DNA of 64,000 nucleotides from JALCRY01 sp050946575 (GTDB taxonomy: Bacteria > Bacillota > Clostridia > Peptostreptococcales > Anaerovoracaceae). This document shows positions 16,093-26,200 of this stretch, in pieces. Every line of letters starts with the position of its first letter. The stretch's first letter is position 1. Position numbers and translations under genes: made by a program. The notes below the pieces were generated by a model. It was not told the DNA's origin. It did no database searches and saw only the letters and a list, made by a program, of their open reading frames with translations. The DNA lies in assembly GCA_050946575.1 (NCBI GenBank), contig JBMNVB010000004.1, forward strand, positions 1 to 64,000, read 5' to 3'.

Positions 16093-17127
16093 ATGACAAA
16101 AGTTGATATTTTTTCGGGGTTCCTCGGAGCCGGGAAGACGACACTGATAAGGAAGCTTATTGAAGAGGCGTACGGGGACGAGCAGCTCGTTCTGATCGAG
16201 AATGAGTTCGGCGAGATCGGAGTAGACGGAGGATTCCTGCAGGAGACCGGCGTGCAGATAAATGAAATGACGGCCGGGTGCATCTGCTGCAGTCTCGTCG
16301 GCGATTTCGGCAAGGCCCTGAACGAGGTGATCGCGGATTATCATCCGGACAGGATCCTGATCGAGCCGTCAGGCGTCGGCAAGCTGAGCGATGTTATCAT
16401 CGCGGTGCAGGATCTTCATAACGATGACATCCAGCTCAACGGTTTCACGACCGTGGTCGATGCGAAGAAGCTGAAGATGTACATGAAGAACTTCGGTGAA
16501 TTTTTCAATAACCAGATCGAGAACGCGAGCTCCATCATCCTCAGTCATACGGACGGGCTCTCGCAGGATAAGCTCGATGACTGCGTAAGGCGGCTGCGCG
16601 AGCATAACGATCATGCCGTCATCATCACGACGTCGTGGGATCAGCTGACGGGCGCGCAGATACTGGAAGCCATGGAGCAGAAAAAGACGCTGTCCGCCGA
16701 GCTCGACCATCTTCGCGAGGAAGCCCTGGCGGAAGAGGCGGAGCATGCTCATGAGCACGATCATGAACACGAGCATCACCATGATCATGATCATGATCAC
16801 GACCACGACCATGACCACGATCATCACGGACATCACCACGCGGACGACGTGTTCAGCGAGTTCGGCGCGGAGACGACGCATAAATTCACGAAGGAGAAAA
16901 TCCAGGAAGCGCTTGAGGCTCTCGAAGACAGAGACGAATACGGATTCGTGCTCCGGGCGAAGGGGATCGTTGAAGACGAGGAAGGCGGCTGGATCCACTT
17001 CGACTATGTTCCCGGGGAGCCGGACGTCAGGTCAGGCGGCGCCGCAACGACGGGAATGATCTGCGTCATCGGTACGGATATAGATAATGACAAGGTCGCC
17101 GCTCTTTTCGGGATCGGGGAGGAATAG
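16093..17127 (+). CDS. G3E GTPase of the CobW/COG0523 family, His-rich
   Basis: The 344-residue GTPase has Walker A FLGAGKTTL (residues 10-18), an ENEFGEIGVD segment, the metal-binding GCICC motif (C63, C65, C66), EPSGVG and a SHTD variant of the guanine-specificity SKTD motif. Residues about 216-250 are a His/Asp-rich run that could bind zinc, nickel or cobalt. A CobW C-terminal domain follows. Such proteins are metal chaperones that use GTP to insert or store metal. The gene sits 4 nt before a second G3E gene, so the pair probably works together. Metal identity is not readable. The AAGGAAGGAAG ribosome site supports the start. Confidence 0.92.
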   Translation: MTKVDIFSGFLGAGKTTLIRKLIEEAYGDEQLVLIENEFGEIGVDGGFLQETGVQINEMTAGCICCSLVGDFGKALNEVIADYHPDRILIEPSGVGKLSDVIIAVQDLHNDDIQLNGFTTVVDAKKLKMYMKNFGEFFNNQIENASSIILSHTDGLSQDKLDDCVRRLREHNDHAVIITTSWDQLTGAQILEAMEQKKTLSAELDHLREEALAEEAEHAHEHDHEHEHHHDHDHDHDHDHDHDHHGHHHADDVFSEFGAETTHKFTKEKIQEALEALEDRDEYGFVLRAKGIVEDEEGGWIHFDYVPGEPDVRSGGAATTGMICVIGTDIDNDKVAALFGIGEE

Positions 17128-17130
17128 GAA

Positions 17131-18075
17131 ATGGAGATACCTGTTTATTTATTCACCGGATTTCTCGAAGCCGGAAAAACAACATTCATACAGTCGATAC
17201 TCGAAGGGGACGACTTCAATGCGGGTGAAAGGACATTGCTGCTCGTATGCGAAGAGGGCATTGAGGAATATGACCCGTCAAAGTACGCGTTCCCGAATGT
17301 TTTCGAGGAAGTCGTTTCGGAAGATGAATTCACTAAGGAAAATCTTTCACGGCTGCGGGACGAGCATTATGCCGAACGCGTCGTGATGGAATACAACGGG
17401 ATGTGGCCGATGCAGAAACTGTTCCGGAATCTTCCCGACGACTGGATGATCTACCAGACAATGATGTTCGCTGACGCGGGCACGTTCGAGCAGTATAACA
17501 AGAATATGAGGCAGATAACGTTCGACAAGATGCAGACGGCCGAGCTCGTCGTGTTCAACCGCTGCGTGCGTGGAGTTCTTGACAAGCAGAAATTCCACGA
17601 TATAGTGAGGGTCGCGAACCGCAGGAGCCAGATCATGTTCGAATACTCGGAGGATGATGTCGAGATGGACGATATCGATGACCCGCTGCCTTTCGACCTT
17701 GACGCGGACGTCGTCGAGATAGAAGATCAGGATTTCGCGGAATGGTATCGCGATATCATAGAGGAACAGGATAAATACGACGGCAAGGTGCTGCATGTAA
17801 GAGGCAGAGCCGCGAAAGGGCCGCAGATCCCGCGCGGCAGGATAGTGTTCGGCCGGCACATAATGACATGCTGCGTCGAGGACATCCAGTTCGGCGGTCT
17901 CGTCTGCCGTGTCGAGAGCACAAAAGGCATAGAGAACGGCGACTGGGTCGAGATAACCGGCGAGGTCAAAGTGGAGGACGATATTCTGTATGGTCCGGAA
18001 GGGCCGGGACCGGTCATCCACTGCACGGAACTTCGGAAATGCGAGCCGGTAGAACCGGAAGTCGCGACCTTCTGA
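17131..18075 (+). CDS. G3E GTPase with C-terminal OB-like domain
   Basis: The 314-residue protein has an N-terminal P-loop (TGFLEAGKTTF) of the CobW type but lacks the CxCC metal motif and has only weak later GTPase motifs (MEYNGMW, FNRC). The C-terminal 100 residues (GKVLHVRGRAAKGPQIPRG..FGRHIMTCCVEDIQFGGLVC) resemble the DUF1980/TIGR03943 domain of the permease partner YcgQ. In Clostridia such proteins accompany a permease that is not present here. The start lies just after the stop of the first G3E gene, with GGGGAGGAATAGGAA as ribosome site. It probably forms a heteromer or a metal relay with its neighbour. This is inference from the pairing. Confidence 0.82.
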   Translation: MEIPVYLFTGFLEAGKTTFIQSILEGDDFNAGERTLLLVCEEGIEEYDPSKYAFPNVFEEVVSEDEFTKENLSRLRDEHYAERVVMEYNGMWPMQKLFRNLPDDWMIYQTMMFADAGTFEQYNKNMRQITFDKMQTAELVVFNRCVRGVLDKQKFHDIVRVANRRSQIMFEYSEDDVEMDDIDDPLPFDLDADVVEIEDQDFAEWYRDIIEEQDKYDGKVLHVRGRAAKGPQIPRGRIVFGRHIMTCCVEDIQFGGLVCRVESTKGIENGDWVEITGEVKVEDDILYGPEGPGPVIHCTELRKCEPVEPEVATF

Positions 18076-18108
18076 GACAGCCGTTAATATGATAAGACAT
18101 TTATATTA

Positions 18109-18142
18109 TCCGTCACGCGGAAACGCGCGGCGGATTTTTTAT
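18109..18142 (+). terminator. Terminator after the G3E GTPase pair
   Basis: TCCGTCACGCG and CGCGCGGCGGA pair around a GAAA loop with one mismatch and one G-T pair. Six T follow, and another T-run comes shortly after. Confidence 0.7.
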
Positions 18143-18220
18143 TTTTTGTGACATATGCGACAGGTCCTCGACGCGAAGCCGGATATTATAGTGGTAAAGA
18201 AGATTTATCAAAAATATATG

Positions 18221-18254
18221 TTGACAAATTAAATTGAACACAATATAATTTAAT
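18221..18254 (+). promoter_or_regulatory. Consensus promoter with overlapping MarR/OhrR-type operator
   Basis: TTGACA (18221-18226), 17 bp, TATAAT (18244-18249): both boxes are perfect. The spacer and -10 contain inverted repeats ATTAAATTG / CAATATAAT (18228-18236 and 18241-18249), with a flanking exact pair ATTAAATT / AATTTAAT. The pattern is very similar to the OhrR operator of Bacillus, which is also AATT-rich. It lies 35 nt before the MarR gene, so autoregulation is likely. Confidence 0.8.
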
Positions 18255-18288
18255 CAAACAAAAGAAGTTGTAGGATACGGAGAAGGAA

Positions 18289-18726
18289 ATGGACAAGTAT
18301 GAAGCGTTGAAACTGGAAAATCAGATATGTTTCCCGCTTTACGCGTGCAGCCGGGAGATCACGAGAAGGTACACGCCGCTGCTGAAACCTCTGGGACTTA
18401 CATACACTCAGTACATCGTGATGATCGTGATGTGGGAGGACCGTGATTCGACAGTCGGCGAACTCAGCAAAAAGCTGTATCTCGATTCCGGAACGCTGAC
18501 ACCGGTACTTAAGAAACTTGAAAAGGCCGGGCTGGTCACGCGCTGCCGCAGTGAAAAGGATGAGCGGATCGTCTGCGTCTCCGTAACGGAAAAAGGCATG
18601 GCGCTGCGCGAGAAGGCCGTGGACATACCGGCCAAAATGGGCGAGTGCATCGCATTGCCGAAAGATGATTTGGACGCTTTCTACAATATTCTTTACAGGA
18701 TATTGGAGCACAGCGGAAAGGAGTAG
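18289..18726 (+). CDS. MarR family regulator, OhrR-like
   Basis: The 145-residue winged-helix protein starts LENQICFPLYACSREITRRYTPLLKPLGLTYTQYI, the typical OhrR opening. Cys14 is in the position of the peroxide-sensing cysteine of OhrR. The DNA-recognition part follows (TVGELSKKLYLDSGTLTPVLKKLEKAGLVTRCRSEKDERIV). OhrR is released from DNA when that cysteine is oxidised by organic hydroperoxides. The promoter ahead has a matching palindromic operator. It is followed after 3 nt by a thioredoxin gene instead of the usual ohr peroxidase, so the system may control thiol repair. A CGGAGAAGGAA ribosome site fits. Confidence 0.88.
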   Translation: MDKYEALKLENQICFPLYACSREITRRYTPLLKPLGLTYTQYIVMIVMWEDRDSTVGELSKKLYLDSGTLTPVLKKLEKAGLVTRCRSEKDERIVCVSVTEKGMALREKAVDIPAKMGECIALPKDDLDAFYNILYRILEHSGKE

Positions 18727-18729
18727 GAC

Positions 18730-19038
18730 ATGTCAGTATTAAAAGTAGATCAGAACAATTTCGAACAGGAAGTATTGAAGTCGGATGAACCGGTGCTCGT
18801 TGATTTCTGGGCGTCGTGGTGCGGACCGTGCAAGATGCTGTCTCCGGTCGTCGAGGAGATCTCGAACGAGGCGGAGGGCTTCAGGGTCGCGAGCCTGAAT
18901 ATCGATGAAAATCCGGCCATAGCAATGCAGTATAACGTTACTGCGATTCCGTCCCTTATCGTATTCAGCGGCGGGAACGAAGTGAATCGTTCGGTCGGAG
19001 TCGTGCCTAAGGACCAGATACTCGCTCTTTTGAAATAG
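18730..19038 (+). CDS. trxA: Thioredoxin
   Basis: The 102-residue protein is a classic thioredoxin with WCGPC (C31 and C34), the N-terminal SDEPVLVDFWASW strand and the cis-proline YNVTAIPSLIVF. It reduces disulfides in the cytosol and needs a thioredoxin reductase that is not encoded here. The ATG lies three bases after the MarR stop with ribosome site GGAAAGGAGTAGG, so it is co-transcribed with the OhrR-like gene under an apparently peroxide-responsive promoter. A strong terminator follows. Several thioredoxin paralogs are probably present in the genome; the symbol refers to the family. Confidence 0.93.
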   Translation: MSVLKVDQNNFEQEVLKSDEPVLVDFWASWCGPCKMLSPVVEEISNEAEGFRVASLNIDENPAIAMQYNVTAIPSLIVFSGGNEVNRSVGVVPKDQILALLK

Positions 19039-19073
19039 CGGATAAACAGTAGATAATAAGTAATCGATTTGCT

Positions 19074-19109
19074 CCTGCTCCGGGATCCGGAGCAGGAACG
19101 AATTTTTTT
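19074..19109 (+). terminator. Intrinsic terminator after the thioredoxin gene
   Basis: The stem CCTGCTCCGG / CCGGAGCAGG is perfect over 10 bp with a short GAT loop. AACGAA and seven T follow. Confidence 0.85.
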
Positions 19110-19119
19110 GAAAAAAGTT

Positions 19120-19159
19120 ATGAGTAAGTATTTACTTTTATTCAAAAGTGGTTTATCCT
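19120..19159 (+). promoter_or_regulatory. Promoter of surface protein 1
   Basis: The element ATGAGTAAGTATTTACTTTT (19120-19139) holds the TTTACT -35 box at 19131; after 17 bp comes TATCCT at 19154. The same upstream element, spacing and similar -10 boxes stand before the other two paralogs. The leader to the ATG is about 145 nt. Confidence 0.7.
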
Positions 19160-19309
19160 TAGAATATCAAAGTTGGAATTGAGTAAAGAAAACATATTAC
19201 TCAAAAAAATCGATTTTTTTAGAAACAGTTTCAGATGTTGTAAATGCCCGCATGAAAGGTGAATCGCGGGAAAAGAAAACCGATTAACAAGGGTAGAAGG
19301 AGATTAGAA

Positions 19310-22300
19310 ATGAAAGTATTACATTTCCACAGGCTCAGAGCCACTCTTATGATTATTCTTTCCGTTATAGTCACGTTAAGTATGATATCGATATCCCTGC
19401 CGGGATCGGTTGTCAGTGCCCGGGAAGACGCGAATTATTACACGGATCCTGAGACTAAACTGACGTACCATATCAACGCCAGCGGAGATAATACAGCGGT
19501 ACTTGTCGATATCGACAGTTCACTGACAGAAGTAAACGTGCCTTCAACATTCACGAAGGACGGAACGACTTACACAGTGAATGAAGTAAGACCAAACAAA
19601 TGGAAATCGAGCGGTGAAAAAAAATATACGAACGTGACAAGCATCACGTTCCCGTCCACAGTGAAATCGATTTCCTATATTAATTTGCCTAAAGTTGAGG
19701 GTACACTTGTGATACCGAGCGGAGTCGAGAGTATCGACCGGGTAACATCGAACGCGGCGTCGGTCAAATTACCGAATACCCTCACACATATCGGTAAGAT
19801 ATCTTTTCCTAATGTGACTTCGATAGACATTCCTTCGTCGGTCACACAAATGGATGGGAATATTACTCTTAAAAGTGTGACAGAACTGTACATACCGGGA
19901 AGCGTCAAAGAATTCCACGGGAGCATTTATGATTGCAGTAAATTAAAAACACTGACATTCGGGGAAGGACTCGAGACGATCGGTCAGCTCAGCAGCAGAT
20001 TTCTTGCAGGATCGACAGAGGTTGAAACCGTTAATTTTCCGAGCACGCTCAAAACGATAACGGACAGTGCCGGAGTCGGGATGTTCAGCGGAGAGAAAAA
20101 ACTGAAGACTGTTAATTTCCCTGACGGAGTAACTGTTGCCGACAAAGAGAATAGCAGTATGTTCAAGGGATGCGAATCTCTCGAGGAACTTACACTGCCT
20201 GCCGGCATCACGCCTGACGGCTATGTGGGCAGCGGCATGTTCTACGGATGCAAGAACCTTAAGAAAATCACTTTCGGCACGGATCTTAAAACTATCGGTA
20301 TGAACGCGTTCAGAGACTGTTCAAGTCTGGAAAAAGCGCCTGATCTCAGTAAAGTTACTGAGATGAAATATAACAGATCCGGATCCAATGCATTCAACGG
20401 ATGTACGAGCATGACCGGCGAAGTCGATCTGTCTTCTCTTAACGAGATCCCGGGATACGCGTTCCAGGGGACGAAAATCACCGGAGTGAAATTCTCGCAG
20501 GATCTGACAAAAATCGGTGACTGGGCGTTCATCTATACAAAGCTCAAGTCTGTTGACATCCCGGATTCCGTAACGGAAATCGGACCATACGCGTTTTTCG
20601 GCGCTACTGAGCTCGAAAGCGTAAAAATAGGAGACGGGGTTGAAACACTGGATAACGGTATCTTCCAGTACTGTGGAAAACTGAAGGAAATCGAAATAGG
20701 ATCCGGCATTTCCAAGATCGCCGATTCTGTATTCAGTAATTGCGATGCGGTAGAAAAAGCCACGATCCATTCATCCGAAGATTATGTGGAAGTCGGCGAT
20801 ATCGGAAGCCTGCCGCATGAGAAAATCGAATTTACGGAACAGTCTGTCGGCAACGTAGGTGATACGATCGGCGGCGACGGGCCGGATAAAGACTGGTCAC
20901 TCCAGAAGGCTGTCAACGAAGCGGAAAACGGCGGTACGGTCACGATCCATAAGTATGTTCAGCTTGACAAGACACTGACTATCCCCGAGGGGAAAACGGT
21001 GACGATAAAGTCGGAAGATAACAAGTACGCTATATTGGTTTCGAAAGATGCGCAGCTCAGCGGCGGGAAACTGATAGAAGTCGGAGAAGGCCGCACACTG
21101 AATCTTGAAGATGTTACTGTCAGAGGATTCAAGGCGAAAGTGGACAGCAATAACGGCCTGATCGACGTGCAGGGCACACTGAACCTCGGCAATAATGCAG
21201 TGGTCAGAGATACAAGACTTTCAAACACCGACAGTTCCGCGATACGTGTGAGCGGCGAAGGCGCAGTGTTTAATATGGATAAAGGAAGTACTGTTACGAA
21301 AAACAACCGCAATTCCGGAAATTCACAGCGCGTAGCTCCGATCAGAGTGACGGATAAAGCTGTCTTTAACATGACGGGCGGCGAGATCACAGGCAATTCC
21401 AGCGTTGATGCTATGAAGGCGGATGCTGTTTTCTGTGCGGGCGGCGTTTACCTGGACAACGGAGCGTCAATGAACATGACGGGTGGAACGATCTCGAAAA
21501 ACAAGGCGCATACAGGAAGCGCAGTATTTATCGAGGGCGCCGAGATGGTCATCGACGGTGAAAACGCGGTAGTCGAAGATAACGAAAATGCTGAAAATAA
21601 GAAATGTCCGGATTACTGCGGCGGTGCTATCCATGACAACGGTTCCCTGATACTGAAAAACGGAACTCTCAGAAACAATAACTCCTACAATGTGGGCGGC
21701 GCGATAGCCGTAGCCGAAGATGGCGAATTCAGGATGGACGGAGGTCTCGTAGAAGGAAACAAGACTTCAGGATACGGCGGCGGCATATATCTCTATGGGA
21801 AAGACCTGAAACTGAACGCCGGAACGATCAAAAACAATAAAGCAGGTGTAGCCGGCGGCGGAGTATATGTAGAAGGAAATATCGGAAACGGATATGCCAC
21901 GGCGTACTTCAAAAATACGCTTGTAACAGGCAACAGCGCAAGCATCATGGGCGGCGGCGTGTGGACGTGCCCGACGGGACGTATAGATATGCAGAACAAC
22001 AGTGCGGCTGTCTATGACAACAGCTCGTCCGGCGAAAAGACAGCCGGAGATGATTTCGCGCTTGTTCAGCCGAAGGACAAATCCCTGATAGTTCCGACAC
22101 CGGAAGATAACAATCTCGCGGAGCGAGTTCTTGGCGGAGGCAGCGTAAGCTACTATCAGGACGGCCGGATCAGGCCTAACTTAAATAACACTGATACTAC
22201 CCGTGACTGGGGAGTTTATGTAGCTTCCGAAAGATATAACGCCGAAAACGCGGAGCAGCTCCATGTCAATAAAGACAACTCCAGGAGTTTCGCTCTCAAG

Positions 22301-22939
22301 ACAGCAACGGACAATGACGATGTTAAGGCACTTGCCGAAAGCAAGGCGGAGCTGATCATCACAGGAAACAGCGCCGCGCGCGGCGGCGGCATCGGCGCGA
22401 ACGGAGGACTTATCTTCCAGGGCGGCGGCAGCAAGAAGATCAATATAGAAAAGGTCTGGAGCGGCAGTGATCCTACAGTCGATTCTGTAACGATAGGGAT
22501 CTATATCGGTGAAAGCAAGATCGACACAGTGACGCTGTCGGCAGAGAACGAATGGAAGGCCGAACTCACAGGACTCCCGGATGACCTCAGTGCCGAAGAT
22601 ATAACGGCGACGGAAGAAACTACTCTTGATGATTTCGTGGCGTCGTTCGACATAACGGACAGCGAGGACGGAACGGCGATAAATGTGACTGCAACTAATA
22701 CATACGTTGAACCGCCTCTGACTCCGGAAACGGAAGAGCCTCAGGATGAGACACCTCCGGGAGACAGTTCCGACAGCGATACTACTGTGACTACAACGAG
22801 TTCGAGTCCGGCCAGCGATGCAGCCATCTCGACGGGCGATACGTTCCCGACGGCTGCAGGCGTGACGGCGCTCGCTGCGGGGATCGCTGCAATGATAGCG
22901 GCGTATATGAGAAGACGCAGAAAAGCTGAAGTGAAATAG
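19310..22939 (+). CDS. Surface protein 1: BspA-type LRR, beta-helix, Cna-B, membrane anchor
   Basis: The 1,209-residue protein has a signal peptide (about 1-37), BspA/LRR_5-type leucine-rich repeats (about 50-525, with units such as VNFPSTLKTI, SVDIPDSVTEIGPYAF), then a right-handed beta-helix-like domain (about 530-1040; many GG[AG]I, MTGGTIS-K-N units). A Cna-B-like domain follows (about 1042-1130, starts KKINIEKVWSGSDPTVDSV), then a Pro/Thr-rich stalk, ISTGD, a hydrophobic helix and RRRRK. It is expected on the cell surface as an adhesin; the LRR and beta-helix are typical ligand-binding scaffolds. The start is 19310 with AGAAGGAGATTAG. It is the first of three tandem paralogs, each with its own promoter and terminator. 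Confidence 0.9.
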   Translation: MKVLHFHRLRATLMIILSVIVTLSMISISLPGSVVSAREDANYYTDPETKLTYHINASGDNTAVLVDIDSSLTEVNVPSTFTKDGTTYTVNEVRPNKWKSSGEKKYTNVTSITFPSTVKSISYINLPKVEGTLVIPSGVESIDRVTSNAASVKLPNTLTHIGKISFPNVTSIDIPSSVTQMDGNITLKSVTELYIPGSVKEFHGSIYDCSKLKTLTFGEGLETIGQLSSRFLAGSTEVETVNFPSTLKTITDSAGVGMFSGEKKLKTVNFPDGVTVADKENSSMFKGCESLEELTLPAGITPDGYVGSGMFYGCKNLKKITFGTDLKTIGMNAFRDCSSLEKAPDLSKVTEMKYNRSGSNAFNGCTSMTGEVDLSSLNEIPGYAFQGTKITGVKFSQDLTKIGDWAFIYTKLKSVDIPDSVTEIGPYAFFGATELESVKIGDGVETLDNGIFQYCGKLKEIEIGSGISKIADSVFSNCDAVEKATIHSSEDYVEVGDIGSLPHEKIEFTEQSVGNVGDTIGGDGPDKDWSLQKAVNEAENGGTVTIHKYVQLDKTLTIPEGKTVTIKSEDNKYAILVSKDAQLSGGKLIEVGEGRTLNLEDVTVRGFKAKVDSNNGLIDVQGTLNLGNNAVVRDTRLSNTDSSAIRVSGEGAVFNMDKGSTVTKNNRNSGNSQRVAPIRVTDKAVFNMTGGEITGNSSVDAMKADAVFCAGGVYLDNGASMNMTGGTISKNKAHTGSAVFIEGAEMVIDGENAVVEDNENAENKKCPDYCGGAIHDNGSLILKNGTLRNNNSYNVGGAIAVAEDGEFRMDGGLVEGNKTSGYGGGIYLYGKDLKLNAGTIKNNKAGVAGGGVYVEGNIGNGYATAYFKNTLVTGNSASIMGGGVWTCPTGRIDMQNNSAAVYDNSSSGEKTAGDDFALVQPKDKSLIVPTPEDNNLAERVLGGGSVSYYQDGRIRPNLNNTDTTRDWGVYVASERYNAENAEQLHVNKDNSRSFALKTATDNDDVKALAESKAELIITGNSAARGGGIGANGGLIFQGGGSKKINIEKVWSGSDPTVDSVTIGIYIGESKIDTVTLSAENEWKAELTGLPDDLSAEDITATEETTLDDFVASFDITDSEDGTAINVTATNTYVEPPLTPETEEPQDETPPGDSSDSDTTVTTTSSSPASDAAISTGDTFPTAAGVTALAAGIAAMIAAYMRRRRKAEVK

Positions 22940-22973
22940 TGTTTGTAGTAATAATATATTGCTGATACTTTTG

Positions 22974-23002
22974 AAAAGGGACTCCCGTCAGGAGCCCTTT
23001 TT
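22974..23002 (+). terminator. Terminator of surface protein 1
   Basis: AAAAGGGACTCC and GGAGCCCTTTTT pair around CGTCA with one bulged A. The T-run follows. Terminators after all three paralogs are similar. Confidence 0.85.
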
Positions 23003-23029
23003 CAGGGGTCGGACCAATAACAAAAACAA

Positions 23030-23069
23030 ATGAGTATATATTTACTTTTTTGTTTAGATAGGATATCAT
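23030..23069 (+). promoter_or_regulatory. Promoter of surface protein 2
   Basis: ATGAGTATATATTTACTTTT (23030-23049) holds TTTACT; after 17 bp comes TATCAT (23064-23069). The leader to the ATG is about 138 nt and its distal part is nearly identical with that of paralog 3. Confidence 0.75.
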
Positions 23070-23212
23070 AAAAAAAATAGAAGTAATTTTGATTGGCATT
23101 GACAGTGTTTTGTTGAGAATTTTTTATAATTCTTAAAATCGATTCGCCTGCATGTTAAAAGGCGTGATTTCGGAAAAACAGTCAGGCCGCACAGGAGTAG
23201 AAGGAGATTAGA

Positions 23213-26200
23213 ATGAAAGCGTCACATTTCCCAAGGCTCAGAGCCACTCTATTGATTATTCTTTCCGTTATTATCACTATTAGTATGATATCGATATCCC
23301 TGCCGGGATCGGTTGTCAGCGCTCGGGAAGACGCGAATTATTACACGGATCCTGAGACTAAACTGACGTATCATATTAACAGCAGCGGGAATACTGCTGT
23401 ACTTGTCGATATCGACAGTTCACTGACGGATGTAAACGTGCCTTCAACATTCACGAAGGACGGAACTACCTACACAGTGAATGAAGTGTATCCATATAAA
23501 TGGGAATCGAACAGCGGCAGATGGTATAAGAACGTGAAAAGCATTACATTTCCCTCTACAGTGAAATCGATTTCTCACATTACTTTGCCTAAAGTTGAGG
23601 GCACACTTGTGATACCGAACGGTGTAGAGAGTATAGATGAGGTAACATTTTACGCGGCGTCGGTCAAATTACCGAATACCCTTACAAGTATCGGCAGGAT
23701 CAGTTTTCCTAATGTGACTTCGATAGACATTCCTTCGTCGGTAACACAAATGAATGGGAATATTACTCTTAATAGTGTGACGGATCTGTATATACCTGGA
23801 AGCGTCAAAGAGTTCAAAGGGAGCATTTTTTACTGTACTTCATTAAAAACACTGACTTTCGGAGAAGGGCTCGAGAAAATAGATATGACGAACAGCAGTT
23901 TCACTGTAGACGCTGATAATCTTGAAACTGTAAATTTCCCAAGCACGCTGAAAACGATAACAAGCAGAGCCGCAGTGGGAATGTTCTCCGGTGCGAAAAA
24001 TCTGAAAACGGTTAATTTCCCTGACGGCGTCGTAATAGAAGACGGGGATAATACGAGCATGTTCAATGGCTGCAGTTCTCTTGAAGAACTGAACCTGCCC
24101 GCGGGACTGACACCGAACGGCTTTGTGGGCGGTTATATGTTCAATGGCTGCACGAACCTGAAAAAAGTCACATTCGGAACAGATCTCAAGACGATAGGCT
24201 ATAGAGCTTTTTATAATTGCAGCAGCCTCGAACAGGCGCCTGACCTGAGCACAGTTACAGAGATGAAAGTAGGAGGACGGGGTAAATATAAGGGATCATA
24301 CGCCTTCTATAACTGTAATAATATGACGGGCGAAATCGATCTTTCCTCCCTGACTGAAATTCCGAAGTGTGCGTTCACGGGAACAAAGATCACCGAAATA
24401 AAGTTCTCACAGGGCCTTGCGAAGATCGGCGAAAAGGCATTCACGGGAACATCATTGAAGTCCGTCAATATCCCGGATTCTGTAACGGAAATCGGACCGT
24501 ATGCTTTTGAAGATAACACTGCACTCGAAAGTCTGAAAATAGGAGACGGTGTCGAAACACTCACCGGCAGCGTTTTCGCGGGATGCAGCGCACTTAAAGA
24601 TGTAGAGATCGGATCCGGTATTACCAGTATCGATGACTCTGTCTTTAAAGACTGCAGTGCAGTGGAAAAGGCGAAAATATATTCGTCCGAAGACATGGTC
24701 GAGGTCAATGACATCGGAAGTCTCCCGCATGAAAAGATAGAATTTACGGAGAAGTCTGTCGGCGACGTTGGAGATAATATCGGCGGCGACGGACCGGACA
24801 AAGACTGGTCGCTCCAGAAGGCAGTGAATGAAGCCGAAGACGGCGGCACAGTCGTGATCCATAAGTATGTCCTGCTCGATAAAACACTGACTATCCCGGA
24901 GGGGAAAACAGTGACGATCAAGGCGGACAAGTCGGAAGACGGTGAATATTATGATATACGTGCCGCGAAAAACGCGGATCTCACCGGAGGAAAACTCATC
25001 GAAGTAGGAGAAGGCCGTACACTGAATCTTGAAAATATTACGGTCAGAGGCAACCGCGCAAAAGTTGCGAACGGAAACGGACTGATCAACGTGCACGGCA
25101 CATTGAATCTCGGCGAAAATTCAGTAGTAAGAGATACCAGACTTTCGTCTTCCGACACAGCGGCTGTACGCGTAAGCGGCAGCGGAGCAGTCCTAAATAT
25201 GGAAAACGGCAGTACGGTAACGAAAAACAGCCGTAATACAGGAAGTTCACAGTATGTAGCTCCGATCCTGGTTACGGATCATGCCGTATTCAATATGAAA
25301 GGCGGTACGATCACCAAAAATACAGCTGTTGATGAAGTAACGAATACGTATCCCGAGTATTCATCCGGCGTCCTTCTTACCGGAGGCGCGTCCATGAACA
25401 TGACGGGCGGAACTATTTCCGAAAACAAGGCTCATACCGGAAGCGCCGTATTACTGGATGCAGGCACATCTATGGTGATAGACGGCGAGGATGTGCTGAT
25501 AGAAAACAACCAGAATGTAAAGAATAAGGATTATCCGAGGGCATGCGGAGGAACTGTCCGCAGCGACGGTTCGCTGACACTGAAAAACGGTACGCTCAGG
25601 AACAATACATCCTTTAACGTCGGCGGCGCTATAGCGGTAGGCAGGAGCGGATCGTTCGAAATGACAGGCGGTCTTGTGGAGAACAACACAGCTACCGGAA
25701 GCGGCGGAGGGATCTACCTCTACGGTAAAGACCTCAAATTATCGGCCGGGACGATACAGAACAACAAGGCCGGATCCGAAGGCGGCGGCGTATATGTGGA
25801 AGGAAACCTTACACAGGGATACGCTACAGCGACTTTCGAAAGCACGCTTGTAAAGGACAATACCGCGAGCATAATGGGCGGCGGCGTATGGACCTGCCCG
25901 ACCGGGCGTCTGGATATGCAGAACAACAGCGCAGCCGTATATGACAATACTGCTGCTTCCGGCGGAGAGAAAGCGGCAGCCGGCGATGATATTGTCACTG
26001 TGGGGCCTGCAAGTGAATCCCAGGGCAAGACTGATCCTGAGTCAAACAGCGTCTCAGAACGTCTTCTCGGCGGCGGCAGCGCAGGATATTACTATGACGG
26101 CAGTGTTTATAGTATAAGTTATACAGACTGGGGTCAGGTATCGGGACATTCGCGCTATGACAGCAGCAACCCGAAACAGCTGCATGTAAATAATGATACA

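Noticed and set aside
19259..19309. Longer start of surface protein 1 (MNRGKRKPINKG...)
   Set aside because: The start at 19310 has AGAAGGAGATTAG and a normal signal peptide, and it matches the starts of both paralogs.
20866..22440. Beta-helix part of the surface proteins as a polysaccharide lyase or autotransporter
   Set aside because: The repeated GG-I and MTGG units are only scaffold; no lyase catalytic motif is seen, and the Gram-positive signal and anchor exclude an autotransporter.
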